DNA of 64,000 nucleotides from Burkholderia humptydooensis (GTDB taxonomy: Bacteria; Pseudomonadota; Gammaproteobacteria; Burkholderiales; Burkholderiaceae). This document shows, piece after piece, positions 51,649 through 63,683 of the stretch. Below the pieces are notes generated by a model. It was not told where the DNA came from, searched no databases, and saw nothing but the letters and a program-made list of their open reading frames with translations. Position 1 is the stretch's first letter, and each line of letters begins with the position of its first letter. Location of the stretch: NCBI RefSeq assembly GCF_001513745.1, contig NZ_CP013382.1, positions 2,790,001 through 2,854,000 of the forward strand, read 5' to 3'. A program made the translations under genes and the position numbers.

Positions 51649-54600
51649 TCATTCATTCGCCGCGACGCCACGCTCGTGCGGCTCGCGCCCCGGCTCGGCG
51701 GCCCGTCGCCCGCGTCGCCCGAGCGACGCGACCGCCTGAAACGCGATCGGCGCGAACGCGAGCCCGAACAGCGTCGCGGCGAGCACGCCGCCGAACGCGC
51801 CCGTGCCGATCGAGCGGCGGCTCTCGGCGCCCGCGCCCGTCGCGGTCACGAGCGGCACGACGCCGAGCACGAACGCCATCGACGTCATCACGATCGGCCT
51901 GAAGCGCGCCGCGGCCGCGTCGATCACCGCCTCGCGCAGCGCGACGCCGCGCGCATTCAGATCGCGCGCGAACTGCACGATCAGGATCGCGTTCTTCGCC
52001 GACAGCCCGATCACCGTGATCATCGCGACCTTGAAATACACGTCGTTCGGCATCCCGCGCAACTGCACGGCCGCCACCGCGCCGATCACGCCGAGCGGCA
52101 CGACGGTCAGCACCGACAGCGGAATCGTCCAGCTCTCGTACAGCGCGGCGAGCGCCATGAACACCGCGAGCGCCGACAGCCCGATCAGGAGCGGCGTCTG
52201 CCGCGCGGCGACGGTTTCCTCGCGCGCCGCGTCCACCCAGTCGTAGCCGACGCCCGTCGGCAGGCTCGCGGCGAGCCGCTCCAGGTCGGCCATCGCCGCG
52301 CCGAGGCTGTATCCGTTCGCCGGACGGCCGGCGATATCGAGCGACGGATAGCCGTCGAAGCGGCTCAGCGCGACGGGCCCGACGCTCCAGCGCCGCGACG
52401 CGATCGCCGACAGCGGCACCATGTCGCCCGTCCGGTTCGGCACGGCGAGCGCCATCAACTGATCGTCGGAGCTGCGCGCGCCGGCGTCCGCCTCGATGAT
52501 CACGCGCCGCATCCGCCCCGCCGCCGGAAAATCGTCGACGTAGTTCGAGCCGAACAACCCGCCGAGCAGGCCCGCGATCCGCTCGAACGGCACGCCGAAC
52601 GCGTACGCCTTCGCGCGGTCGACGTCGAGCTCGACGCGCGGCGCGTCCGGCAGATCCTCGGCGTGCACGGACGCAAGCGCCGGATCGGCCTTCGCCGCAT
52701 CGGCGAGGCGCTCGCGCGCCGCCTTCAGCGCGTCGATGCCGATGCCGCCGCGATCCTCGAGCCGCAGCGTGAAGCCGTCCGCATGTCCGATGCCGGGCAC
52801 CGACGGCGGCAGCGACGCATCGACGTCGCCGTCGCGAATCCGCGCGAACGCGCCGTTCAGCCGGTCGCGCAGCGCGGCGGCGTCGATGCCGCGCTGCGCC
52901 CAGTCCTTCAGCTCGACGAACGCCATCGCGACGTTCTGCCCGCTGCCCGCGAAGCTCCAGCCGATCACGCTCGTCACGTTCGCGACGGCCGGCTGCGCGT
53001 GCAGGATCGCCTCGACCCGCTCGACGACCGCCATCGTGCGCGCCTGCGTCGCGCCCGCCGGTAGCTGGATCATCACCTGCAGTTGCCCCTGATCCTCGGT
53101 GGGCAGGAAGCCGTTCGGCATCGCCCAGTAAAGCAGCGCGCCGCCGGCGAGCAGCACCGCGTAGATCGCGGCCATCGGGCCGATGCGCGCGACCGTGCGC
53201 GCGGTGAGCGAGCGATAGCCCGCCGACGCGCGCGCGAAGCCCGCTGCGAAGCGGTCCGCGGCCCGCGCGCCGAGCCCGCGCACACCGCGCGGCCGCCCGA
53301 TCCGCGCCGGCGCGCCGCCGGGCGGCAGCGGCTTGAGCAGGTTCGCGCACAGCGCGGGCGTGAGCGACAGCGCCATGAACGACGACACGAGCATCGACGC
53401 GATCATCGCAACGGAGAACTGCCGATAGATCCCGCCGACGCCGCCCGGAAAGAACGCCATCGGCACGAACACCGCGGTCAGCACCGCCGTCACGCCGACG
53501 ATCGCGCCGACGATGCGCTTCATCGCGCGGCGCGTCGCCTCGCGCGGCGGCACGCGCTCCTCCTCCATCACGCGATGCACGCTCTCGACGACGACGATCG
53601 CATCGTCGACCAGAATGCCGATCGCGAGCACGAGGCCGAACATCGTGAACACGTTGATCGACAGCCCGAACGCCCACATCGCGACGAACGCGCCCATCAG
53701 CGTGACGGGAATCACGATCGTCGGCACGAGCGTGCAGCGCAGGTCGCGCAGGAACAGCCACATCACGAAGAACACGAGGACGATCGCCTCGACGAGCGTG
53801 AGCACCACTTCGTCGATCGCGATCCGGACGAAATGCGCGCCGTCGAACGGGATGTCGACCGCGATGCCGGGCGGCAGCCGCTTCGACAATTCGGCGAGGC
53901 GCGCGCGGATCGCGTTCGACGTTTCGAGCGCGTTGCCGCGCGGGCCGAGCTGGATGCCGACCGTCGCGGCCGTCTTGCCGTTCAGCCGCGACGAGAACGA
54001 ATAGTCGTCGCGGCCGAGCTCGACGCGCGCGACGTCCGCGAGCCGCACAACGGAGCCGTCCGGCTTCGACTTCAGCACGATCTGGCCGAACTCGGCGGGC
54101 GACGCGAGCTGGCCTTTCACGATCACCGCCGCGCTCGTCTGCTGGCCGGCCGCGAACGGCGCATCGCCGATCGCGCCCGCCGTCACCGCCGCGTTCTGCG
54201 CGGCGACGGCCGCGATCACGTCGTCGGCACCGAGCCCGTACTCGCGCAGCTTCACCGGATCGAGCCAGATCCGCAGCGCCTCGTCGGCGTCCCACAACTG
54301 CGCGGAGCCGACGCCCGGCGCGCGCTTGAGCTCGCGCAGCACGTAGCGGCTCAGGTAGTCGCTCAATTGCGCGGAATCGCGCGTGCCGTCGGTCGACGTC
54401 AGCGCCACGAGCATCAGGAACGTGTTCGCCGCCTTGAACACGCCGATGCCCTGCTGGACGACCTGCTGCGGCAGCCGCGGCTCGACCTGCTTGAGCCGGT
54501 TCTGCACGTCGACGAGCGCGAGGTCCGGATCGGTGCCGGGCGCGAACGTCACGTCGATTTCGAGGTTGCCGTGGCCGTCGCTGCTGGTTTCGTCATAGAG

Positions 54601-54825
54601 CAGGCCGTCCGCGCCGTCGAGGCTCTCCTCGATGATGCTGCCGACGTCGCCGTCGACCGTCTCCGTCGATGCGCCGGGATACGTCGCGTTGATCACGATC
54701 CGCGGCGGCGCGAGGCGCGGATACTGCGCGACCGGCAGTTGCGGGATCGCGAGCACGCCCGCGACGACGATCGCGAGCGCGACGATCCACGCGAAGACGG
54801 GGCGGTCGATGAAGAACGACGGCAT
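51649..54825 (-). CDS. HAE1-type RND efflux pump inner-membrane protein
   Basis: The 1058-residue protein has the RND fold: N-terminal MPSFFIDRPVFAWIVALAIV, large periplasmic loops, and 12 membrane helices. Proton-relay acids are visible in GLVLAIGILVDDAIVVVESV. The second half has PSLDIAGRPANGYSLG and FKVAMITVIGLSAKNAILIV. It exports drugs or other amphiphiles by proton motive force. Unusually, no membrane-fusion protein or outer-membrane factor gene is adjacent. ATG 54825 is the family start; the much longer open frame upstream runs antisense-like through pmbA. A GNAT fragment sits between it and pmbA. Confidence 0.93.
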   Translation of the reverse strand: MPSFFIDRPVFAWIVALAIVVAGVLAIPQLPVAQYPRLAPPRIVINATYPGASTETVDGDVGSIIEESLDGADGLLYDETSSDGHGNLEIDVTFAPGTDPDLALVDVQNRLKQVEPRLPQQVVQQGIGVFKAANTFLMLVALTSTDGTRDSAQLSDYLSRYVLRELKRAPGVGSAQLWDADEALRIWLDPVKLREYGLGADDVIAAVAAQNAAVTAGAIGDAPFAAGQQTSAAVIVKGQLASPAEFGQIVLKSKPDGSVVRLADVARVELGRDDYSFSSRLNGKTAATVGIQLGPRGNALETSNAIRARLAELSKRLPPGIAVDIPFDGAHFVRIAIDEVVLTLVEAIVLVFFVMWLFLRDLRCTLVPTIVIPVTLMGAFVAMWAFGLSINVFTMFGLVLAIGILVDDAIVVVESVHRVMEEERVPPREATRRAMKRIVGAIVGVTAVLTAVFVPMAFFPGGVGGIYRQFSVAMIASMLVSSFMALSLTPALCANLLKPLPPGGAPARIGRPRGVRGLGARAADRFAAGFARASAGYRSLTARTVARIGPMAAIYAVLLAGGALLYWAMPNGFLPTEDQGQLQVMIQLPAGATQARTMAVVERVEAILHAQPAVANVTSVIGWSFAGSGQNVAMAFVELKDWAQRGIDAAALRDRLNGAFARIRDGDVDASLPPSVPGIGHADGFTLRLEDRGGIGIDALKAARERLADAAKADPALASVHAEDLPDAPRVELDVDRAKAYAFGVPFERIAGLLGGLFGSNYVDDFPAAGRMRRVIIEADAGARSSDDQLMALAVPNRTGDMVPLSAIASRRWSVGPVALSRFDGYPSLDIAGRPANGYSLGAAMADLERLAASLPTGVGYDWVDAAREETVAARQTPLLIGLSALAVFMALAALYESWTIPLSVLTVVPLGVIGAVAAVQLRGMPNDVYFKVAMITVIGLSAKNAILIVQFARDLNARGVALREAVIDAAAARFRPIVMTSMAFVLGVVPLVTATGAGAESRRSIGTGAFGGVLAATLFGLAFAPIAFQAVASLGRRGRRAAEPGREPHERGVAANE

Positions 54826-54838
54826 GCGCGCGGCCCCG

Positions 54839-54982
54839 TCAGCGCGACGCGAACGGCGGCGCGTCGGCAAGCGGCGCCATGTGCGGCACGTCCGCCACTT
54901 CGCCGCCGCGGATCGCGTAGCCGCGCGAGCGGCCCTCTTCGACGAAGCCGAAGCGGCGATACAGTGCGATCGCGCGCTCCAT
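54839..54982 (-). pseudogene. GNAT acetyltransferase C-terminal fragment
   Basis: A 47-codon frame reads ERAIALYRRFGFVEEGRSRG, then YAIRGGEVADVPHMAPL, and ends in TGA. This is the typical motif-B end of GNAT N-acetyltransferases (ALYxxxGFxxEG). The acetyl-CoA-binding motif A and the rest (about 100 residues) are absent, since pmbA ends 5 bp upstream. It is most likely the 3' stump left after a recombination or deletion. A functional 47-residue peptide seems unlikely. Confidence 0.75.
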
Positions 54983-54986
54983 CGCC

Positions 54987-56348
54987 CTACAGCGTCAGCT
55001 CGAACGACCGGACAAGCAGGCCCGGCAGCTTCGCGCCGCCCGTCGGGCGCTCGCTCCACGACTGATCGTTCAGCAGGAGTTCGGGCGCCGCGCCGAGTTG
55101 CTCGAGCTCGGCGCCGAGCAGGCGGTACACGCTGTCGTCGAAGCGCATCGCATCGACCGGCGCGACGATCCTGCCGCGCTCGACCCAGAACGTCGCGAAG
55201 CGCGTCATCCCGGTGATCCGTCCGTTCATCTTGTCCGAGAAATTCAGATACCAGAGATTGCCGATGTAGAGGCCCGTGTCGAGCGCCGCGAGCACGTCGG
55301 CATCGGCGAGCGCGCCGCCCGCGAGCGCTAGCGTCTCCGGCATTTCGTCCGCGGCCGCGCCGTTCGGGCTCAGGCCGTGCTCGCGCGCGGTGCGCGCGCT
55401 GACGAGCCGCCCGACGCTGCGCCCTTCGGCGACGAGCGGCACGCTGTCGCGCCGATAGCCGTCCGCGTTGAACGCGGGCGCCACGCCCAGCGAAAAATCC
55501 TCGGCGATCGTCACGCGCGGATCGAGCGCCGCCTCGCCCGCGTGCAGCCGATGCAGGCTGCTGCGCGCGCTCGCGTTCGCGCGCGCGGAAAAGCCGTCCC
55601 AGCCGAGCAGCCCGACGATCTCGGCCACCGCGGCCGGCGCGAGATACGCGCGATAGCGGCCGGGCGCGAGCGCCTTCGGCGCGCGGCCGAGCACCGGCAA
55701 GCGCGCGGCGGTCTCTTCGATCTTGTGCGCGAACGCCGCGTCGCTCCACGCGTCGCCCGCGTGGACGGTCTTGATCGCGCGGCCGCTCGCGTCGTACAGC
55801 GACCAGCGGAAATCGAAATTCTCGACCTCGTACCAGCCGCGGCTGCCCGTCGACGACGCGAAGCCGCGCACGAGCGAGCCGCCCGCGTAGAAGCCGACGA
55901 AATCGAGCCCGCGCGCGGCATCGGCGACGACGTGCGCGAGCGAGTCGGGGTCCGGCAGGCGGCCGCTGCGGCGAACCGATTGCCGCCACGCCGACGTGTC
56001 GAACAACAGATGCGGATCGTCGCTCGCGCCGCGCAGGCTCTCGCGCAGCGTCGCGAGCGCTTCGGCGAGCTCGGGCGCGTCCGTCGCCGGATCGCCGCTC
56101 GCCGTCTGCGTGAACGACGCCTGCCGCGCGCCCGCCACGAGCCGCACGCCGAGCTTGCCCTGCACGACGCGCCCCGTCTGGCGAATCCTGCCCGCGTTGA
56201 AGCGGATGAAATCGGACGTCTCGCCGGCGAACCACAGCAGCACCGTCTCGCCCGGCTGCTTCAGCCGCTCGGCCTCGTCGGCGAGCCGCGCGAAATGCGC
56301 ATGCCAATCGATCGGGGCCGCGCGCCCCGGCTTCGCGAAGTCGGTCAT
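54987..56348 (-). CDS. pmbA: TldE/PmbA-like peptidase subunit
   Basis: The 453-residue protein matches the TldE/PmbA family (non-metal partner of TldD). It has RFNAGRIRQTGRVVQ near the N-terminus, GFYAGGSLVRGFASSTGSRG, VEERGRIVAPVDAMRF-like C-terminal elements and ends VRSFELTL. TldD-TldE heterodimers cleave unfolded or ribosomally made peptides, for example trimming microcin B17 precursors. Its ATG shares one base with the TldD stop (TGATG), so the two are coupled. Confidence 0.9.
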   Translation of the reverse strand: MTDFAKPGRAAPIDWHAHFARLADEAERLKQPGETVLLWFAGETSDFIRFNAGRIRQTGRVVQGKLGVRLVAGARQASFTQTASGDPATDAPELAEALATLRESLRGASDDPHLLFDTSAWRQSVRRSGRLPDPDSLAHVVADAARGLDFVGFYAGGSLVRGFASSTGSRGWYEVENFDFRWSLYDASGRAIKTVHAGDAWSDAAFAHKIEETAARLPVLGRAPKALAPGRYRAYLAPAAVAEIVGLLGWDGFSARANASARSSLHRLHAGEAALDPRVTIAEDFSLGVAPAFNADGYRRDSVPLVAEGRSVGRLVSARTAREHGLSPNGAAADEMPETLALAGGALADADVLAALDTGLYIGNLWYLNFSDKMNGRITGMTRFATFWVERGRIVAPVDAMRFDDSVYRLLGAELEQLGAAPELLLNDQSWSERPTGGAKLPGLLVRSFELTL

Positions 56349-57773
56349 CACGCGCCTCCGAACACGTCGACGTCGGCGAACACGCACGCGGGCGACGCGT
56401 GGCCGACACGGATGATCTGCGCCGGCTCGCCCTTGCCGCAATACGGCGTGCCATGCACGCCGAACGTGCTCTCGTCGCCGACCGCGCGCAGGCTGCGCCA
56501 GAAGCTCGCGGAAATGCCGCGGTAGTTCGGCCGCTTGACGACCTGCGTCAGCTCGCCGTTCTCGATCAGTTGTCCGAACTCGCAGCCGAACTGGAATTTG
56601 TTGCGATTGTCGTCGATCGACCACGACGTGTTCGTGCGCATCAGGATGCCGCGCTCGATGCCCGCGACGAGCTCGCCGAACGCGTGCGCGCCGGGCTCGA
56701 CATTCAGGTTCGCCATCCGGTCGATCGGCGGCCGGTTCCAGCTCGACGCGCGCGCGTTCGCGACGCCCGGCAACCCCGCACGCGCCTGCGACAGCGCGCC
56801 GCCGAGCGGCCGCTCGAGCACGCCGCCGCGGATCAGGTATTGTTTGCGCGCGGCGCTGCCGTCGTCGTCGAACGCATACGATGCCGCCTCGCCGGGCAGC
56901 GCGGGATCGAACGTCACGTTCAGCAGCGGCGAGCCGTACTGGTACGAGCCGAACATCTCCGGCTTCACGAAGCTCCAGCCGGCGAAGTTGCGCTCGTCGC
57001 CGAGAATGCGGTCGAGCTCGAGCGGATGGCCGATCGATTCGTGGATCTGCAGCATCATCTGGTCCGGCATCAGCAGCAGATCGCGGCGGCCGGTCGGGCA
57101 GTTCGGCGCGGCGAGCAGTTGCAGCGCCTCGTCGGCGACGCGCGCGCCCGCGCCTTCGAAGCCGTAGCGCGCGAGCACGTCGACGCCGCCCTGCGCGAGC
57201 GTGCCCGCGTTGCCGAGCGTGCGCACCTGCGTGTCGCCGCGCGCGTGCGCGACGACGCTCAATTGCGGCATCACGTGGCGAAAGCGCTGCTCGATGCGCA
57301 CGCCGTCGCTCGTCATGTAGAGCTGGTCGGTCTGCACGAGCATCACGGCGGCGGTGCGCTCGACGATCCGCGCGTCGACGGCCGCCGCCGCGCATTCGCG
57401 CGCGAGGCGCTCGATCCATTCGGCGCGGGCCGGCAACGCATCGTCCGCATGCGGCGACACGTAGCCGCCGCTCGCGTCCGGCCGCGCAACCGCGCGATGG
57501 TCGATCAGCGACAGCGCCGCGCTCGCCTTCGCGCGCGCAGCGGCCGCGTCGAGCGCCGCCTGCAGGCCGGCCGGCGACAGATCGGCCGTCGCCGCATAAC
57601 CCGCGCCCGCGCCGGACCACGCGATCAGCATCGCGCCGCGATCGCGCGCACTCGAAAGCGGCTGCGCGACATCGTTGCGCACCGCATGCTCGTCGATCCG
57701 TTCGTCGACGACGCGCAGCGACCAGAATCCGGCGTCGCTGCGCAAGTGTCGGGCGGCCTGCGCCCAGCGTTCG

Positions 57774-57781
<8 letters not shown>
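56348..57781 (-). CDS. tldD: TldD-like zinc metallopeptidase subunit
   Basis: The 477-residue protein carries the TldD zinc motif HESIGH (HExxxH) in QIHESIGHPLELDRILGDE, plus SSWNRPPIDRMANLN and the C-terminal GTPYCGKGEPAQ. It forms the catalytic half of the TldD/E peptidase. ATG 57781 overlaps the end of yejF by 8 bp, so it is expressed with the peptide importer. Burkholderia usually has another tldD elsewhere, so this may be a second, specialised copy (inference). Confidence 0.91.
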
Positions 57782-59404
<1,623 letters not shown>

Positions 59405-59408
<4 letters not shown>

Positions 59409-60520
59409 CGCGGGCCTCCGCCGAACGCCGAGCCGCGCGTGCGCGTATCGAGCGCGTTGCGCAGCGCGTCGCCCATGAACGTGAGCAGCAGCAGCGTGAC
59501 GACGAGCGCCGCGAACGCCGACATCGAGATCCACCATGCGTCGAGATTGTTCTTGCCCTGCTGCAGCAGCTCGCCGAGGCTCGGCGTGGGCGGCGGCACG
59601 CCGAGGCCGAGGAAATCGAGGCTCGTCAGCGACAGGATCGCCGCGCTCATCCGGAACGGCAGGAACGTGATGACGGGCGTGAGGCTGTTCGGCAGCACGT
59701 GCCGCCAGATGATCTGCCCGTTCGTGAGCCCCATCGTGCGCGCGGCCCTCACGTAGTCGAGCGCGCGGTTGCGCAGGAACTCGGCGCGCACGTAGTCGGA
59801 CAGCACGAGCCAGCCGAACATCGACAGCAGGATGAACAGCAGCCACAGCGTCGGCTCGAAGATCGCCGCGAAGATGATCAGCAGGTACAAGTCGGGCAGC
59901 GCGCTCCAGATCTCGATCAGGCGCTGCCCGATCAGGTCGGTTCGCCCGCCGTAGAAGCCCTGCAGCGCGCCCGTCAGCACGCCGATCGCGACGCCCGACA
60001 CCGTCAGCGCGATCGCCATCAGCACCGACAGCCTGAAGCCGTACAGCAGCCTCGACAGCACGTCGCGGCCGAACTGGTCGGTGCCGAGCCAGTTGCTCGC
60101 CGACGGCGGCGCCGGATACGGGCGCGACGCGAAATAATCGATCGTGTCGTAGCGGTAGCGGTTCGGCGGATAGATCGCGAAATTGCCGTTCGATTCGATC
60201 TTCGCGCGGATGTACGGATCGAGATAGTTCGTCTTCGCCGGGAAATCGCCGCCGAAGCGCGTCTCCGGGTAGTCCTTCACGATCGGAAAATAGTAGTGCC
60301 CCGCGTAGCGGACGACGAGCGGGCGATCGTTGGACAGCACGTCGGCGAACAGGCTGACCGCGAACAGCGCGGCGAAGATCACGAGGCTCCAGTAGCCGAG
60401 CCGCTGGCTGCGAAACCGCAGCCACGTGCGCCGCCACGGCGACGGCGACGCCGCGCACGCGGCGCACGCGGGATCAGCGGTCCACGCGGTGGAATTGGAT
60501 GCGGGGGTCGACGAGGACAT
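59405..60520 (-). CDS. yejE: Peptide ABC transporter permease
   Basis: The 371-residue permease has the DppC/OppC-type motif LRNRALDYVRAARTMGLTNG and the YejE-specific periplasmic loop (VRYAGHYYFPIVKDYPETRFGG). Several membrane helices follow. The start at 60520 lies 47 bp inside yejB and has no clear ribosome site, so a later start is possible. It partners YejB. Confidence 0.91.
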
Positions 60521-61526
60521 AGCAGACGTCAGCGATGAGTTTGGTGACGAGACCGATCAGCGTGAACAGGAACAGCGAGCCGAGCACGACCGGATAGTCG
60601 CGGCGGATCACCGAGTCGTAAGACAGTTGCCCCATGCCGTCGAGCGAGAACAGCGTCTCGATCAGCAGGTTGCCGTTCAGGAACGCGCCGACGAACGCGG
60701 CGGGCAGGCCGGTGACGAGCGGAATCGCCGCGTTGCGCAGCACGTGCTTCCAGAGCACGTCGCGCTCGGGCGCGCCCTTCGCGCGCGCGGTCAGCACGTA
60801 TTGCCGGCCGATCTCTTCGAGGAACGTGTTCTTCGTCAGGATCGTGACGATCGCGAAATTGCCGACCACCGACGCGGTGACGGGCAGCACGATGTGCCAC
60901 AGATAATCGAGCGCCTTGCCGAGCGCGGTGAGCTCGTCGAAGTTGTCCGACGTGAGGCCGCGCATCGGAAACACCTGCCAGAACGTGCCGCCGCCGAACA
61001 GCATCAGCAGCAGCACGCCGAGCACGAAGCCGGGAATCGCGTAGCCGGCGAGCACGAGCACGCTCGTCACGGTATCGAAGCGCGAGCCGTTGCGCACGGC
61101 CTTCGCGATGCCGAGCGGCACCGAGATCAGATACGTGAGGATCACCGTCCAGAGCCCGAGCGTGATCGACACGGGCAGCTTCGAGCGGATCACGTCCCAC
61201 ACGCTCGCATGCGCGTAGTACGACTGACCGAGATCGAACGTCGCGTAGCTCTCGAGCATCAGCGCGTAGCGCGTGAGCGGCGGCTTGTCGAAGCCGAACT
61301 GCTTCTTGATCTGCTCGATCTGCTGCGGATCGACGCCCTGGCTGCCGTGATAGCCGCCGCCCGCGCCGCCCGCCTCGCCGCCGCGCGCGGTGCCGTGGCG
61401 CAGTTGCGTCAGCACCTGCTCGACCGGGCCGCCCGGCACGAACTGCGTGACGACGAACGTGATCGTCACGACCCCGACGAGCGTCGGCACCATCAACAGC
61501 AATCGTCTGACTATGTAAGCAAGCAT
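60474..61526 (-). CDS. yejB: Peptide ABC transporter permease
   Basis: The 350-residue protein has the DppB-type N-terminus (YIVRRLLLMVPTLVGVVTIT), a Gly-rich periplasmic insert typical of YejB (GGEAGGAGGGYHGSQG), and the permease motif GRQYVLTARAKGAPERDVLW. It forms the channel with YejE. It starts 12 bp after yejA. Confidence 0.92.
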   Translation of the reverse strand: MLAYIVRRLLLMVPTLVGVVTITFVVTQFVPGGPVEQVLTQLRHGTARGGEAGGAGGGYHGSQGVDPQQIEQIKKQFGFDKPPLTRYALMLESYATFDLGQSYYAHASVWDVIRSKLPVSITLGLWTVILTYLISVPLGIAKAVRNGSRFDTVTSVLVLAGYAIPGFVLGVLLLMLFGGGTFWQVFPMRGLTSDNFDELTALGKALDYLWHIVLPVTASVVGNFAIVTILTKNTFLEEIGRQYVLTARAKGAPERDVLWKHVLRNAAIPLVTGLPAAFVGAFLNGNLLIETLFSLDGMGQLSYDSVIRRDYPVVLGSLFLFTLIGLVTKLIADVCYVLVDPRIQFHRVDR

Positions 61527-61538
61527 CGTCGCTCCCCG

Positions 61539-63455
61539 CTACGCGGCCGGGCCCGGCTTCGACGCGGCTGCGCCGCTCGCCGGCTGCTTCCGGAACCAGT
61601 AGTCGATGATCCAGTCCTCGTATTGATAGGATGCCGGAATGACGGACGGATGCCCGTACGTCGTCTTGTAGGCGATCCGCGCGTTCGGCAGGTAGTACTG
61701 CGGCACGAGGATGTACAGGTTGATCAGCACGCGGTCGAGCGCGTGCGTCGCCGTTTGCAGATCGTCGAGCGTATCCGCCGCGAGCGCCGCGCGGATCAGC
61801 GCGTCGACCGCCTTCGAGCGCACGCCCGGATAATTCTCGGAGCCGACTTCCGACGCCGCCGCGCTGCCGAAGCGGCGCACGAGCTCCGCGCCGGGAATCG
61901 TGACGGGCGGATAGATGAACGTCGTCATGTCGTACTGGAAGTTGTCGAGGCGCTTCTGATACAGCGCGCTGTCGATCTCGTGCATGTACGCGCGGATGCC
62001 GAGCATGCCGAGCGCCTGGATGTACGGCAGGATCAGCCGGTCCATGCCGGGCTCGTCGTCCATGATCTCGATCGTCATCGGCGCGCCGCTCGCGTCGCGC
62101 AGCGCGCCGTCGCGATAATGCCAGCCGGCCTGCGCGAGCAGATCGCGCGCCAGCTTCAGGTTCGCGCGCAGCGAGCCGGGCGGCAGCGTCGTCGGCTGCC
62201 TGACCATCGGGCCGAACACTTCGGGCGGCAGCTCCGCGCGGAACGGCTCCAGCAGCGCGCGCTCCTTGTCGCTCGGCAACCCGGACGCGCCGAACGGGCT
62301 CGCTTCCCAGAAGCTGTTCGTGCGGCGGTACTGGCCGTAGAACATCATCCGGTTCATCCAGTCGTAGTCGAACGCGAGCGCGAGTGCGTGACGCACGCGC
62401 ACGTCGCGGAACTTCGGCTCGCGCATGTTGATGAGGAAACCCTGCATCTGCGCGGGGCCGTCCGCGAACTCGCCCTTCTTCAGCATGCCGTTGCGGAAGT
62501 TCTTGCCGACGTAGCGGCGCGCCCACTGCGTCGAGCTGTATTCCATCCGCACGTCGACGTCGCCCGCCTTGAACGCCTCGAGCATCGTGTATTGATCGAG
62601 GTACAGCTTGAACGACACGCGCGCGAAGCGGAACATCCCGCGCCGCGCCGGCAGATCGGCCGCCCAGTATTGCGGATCGCGCGCATAGACGATCTGCTTG
62701 TCGTTCTTGCGCTGCTCGATCCGGTACGCGCCGCTTGCGATCGGCGGAACGTTCACGATCTGGTCGAACGGCGGCCGCGTGCCGTCCGGCCGCTGCCCCC
62801 ATTTCGGCGAGAACACCGGCAGATCGCCCGCGATCAGCGGCGCCGCGCGCTCGGGGCGCTTGAAATCGAAGCGGACCGTCAGCCGGTCGATCACCGTCGC
62901 GCGCTTGATGATCGCGAATTGCGCGTTGACGAGCGGCGACGCCTGCGGGCTCGTCAGCGTATCGAACGAATACTTGACGTCGGCCGCCGTGATCGGATCG
63001 CCGTTCGAGAAGCGTGCGGCCGGATTGATGTGGAACGTCGCCGAGCCGCGGTCGGGCGCGACGTCCACGTTGTCCGCGATCAGCGGATATTCGGAGGCGA
63101 GCTCGTCCCAGCTACGCTGCATCAGCGTGTCGAACATCAGGTTCTGGATGTCCGGCGCGGGCGAGCCGCGCACGAGGAACGGGTTCAGCGAATCGTAGCT
63201 CTGCGCTTCGTTGTAGTTCTCGAAATTCAGCACGCCGTCGTTCGGCGCGTCGGGGGCCGCATAGTCGAAGTGCGTGAAGCCCGGCGGATACTTCGGCTCG
63301 CCGTATTGCGCGAGCGCCGTCGCGGCAACCGCGCTCGACGGCGCAGCGGCGCAGGCGGCGAACGCCGCGCACACGACGGCCGCGATTCGCGCGGTCTCCC
63401 GCACGCGCGTCGCGAAGCGCGCGACGGTCGGCAAACGCAACTTCATGGGTCTCAT
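61539..63455 (-). CDS. yejA: Periplasmic oligopeptide-binding protein of YejABEF
   Basis: About 638 residues, with a signal peptide (RIAAVVCAAFAACAAAPSSA|VA) and the family 5 binding-protein pattern: YGEPKYPPGFTHFDYAAPDA, FNYEN-like LNFENYNEAQSYDSLNPFLV, RFSNGDPITAADVKYSFDTL and YMHEIDSALYQKRL. ATG 63455 is preferred because AGGTG lies just upstream; ATG 63446 is possible. It leads the operon yejABEF-tldD-pmbA. The ligand is probably a peptide. Confidence 0.92.
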   Translation of the reverse strand: MRPMKLRLPTVARFATRVRETARIAAVVCAAFAACAAAPSSAVAATALAQYGEPKYPPGFTHFDYAAPDAPNDGVLNFENYNEAQSYDSLNPFLVRGSPAPDIQNLMFDTLMQRSWDELASEYPLIADNVDVAPDRGSATFHINPAARFSNGDPITAADVKYSFDTLTSPQASPLVNAQFAIIKRATVIDRLTVRFDFKRPERAAPLIAGDLPVFSPKWGQRPDGTRPPFDQIVNVPPIASGAYRIEQRKNDKQIVYARDPQYWAADLPARRGMFRFARVSFKLYLDQYTMLEAFKAGDVDVRMEYSSTQWARRYVGKNFRNGMLKKGEFADGPAQMQGFLINMREPKFRDVRVRHALALAFDYDWMNRMMFYGQYRRTNSFWEASPFGASGLPSDKERALLEPFRAELPPEVFGPMVRQPTTLPPGSLRANLKLARDLLAQAGWHYRDGALRDASGAPMTIEIMDDEPGMDRLILPYIQALGMLGIRAYMHEIDSALYQKRLDNFQYDMTTFIYPPVTIPGAELVRRFGSAAASEVGSENYPGVRSKAVDALIRAALAADTLDDLQTATHALDRVLINLYILVPQYYLPNARIAYKTTYGHPSVIPASYQYEDWIIDYWFRKQPASGAAASKPGPAA

Positions 63456-63606
63456 CGTCACCTGCGTATGATCGCATCGGCATCGCGCCGATGCGGAGTC
63501 AATTCGAGCGGCGCGCACGGCGCAAGGCGCGCTTCGCGGCTGACGCCGCGCGTGCGGTTCGCATCATCGCGATTCATGGCCAAGCCGTCGCCGCCCGGCA
63601 TCGGGC

Positions 63607-63651
63607 AAAAAGAGGCCGCTCCAAAGGGGTGGTTAGGGAAGCGGAGCGGCC
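63607..63651 (-). terminator. Intrinsic terminator of the TonB-receptor gene
   Basis: A 9-bp stem (GGCCGCTCC at 63614-63622 with GGAGCGGCC at 63643-63651) is followed on the minus strand by TCTTTTTG. It lies 33 bp after the receptor stop and separates it from yejA. Confidence 0.8.
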
Positions 63652-63683
63652 CGTCGAATGCCGAAGGACGATGCGGGGCGGCG

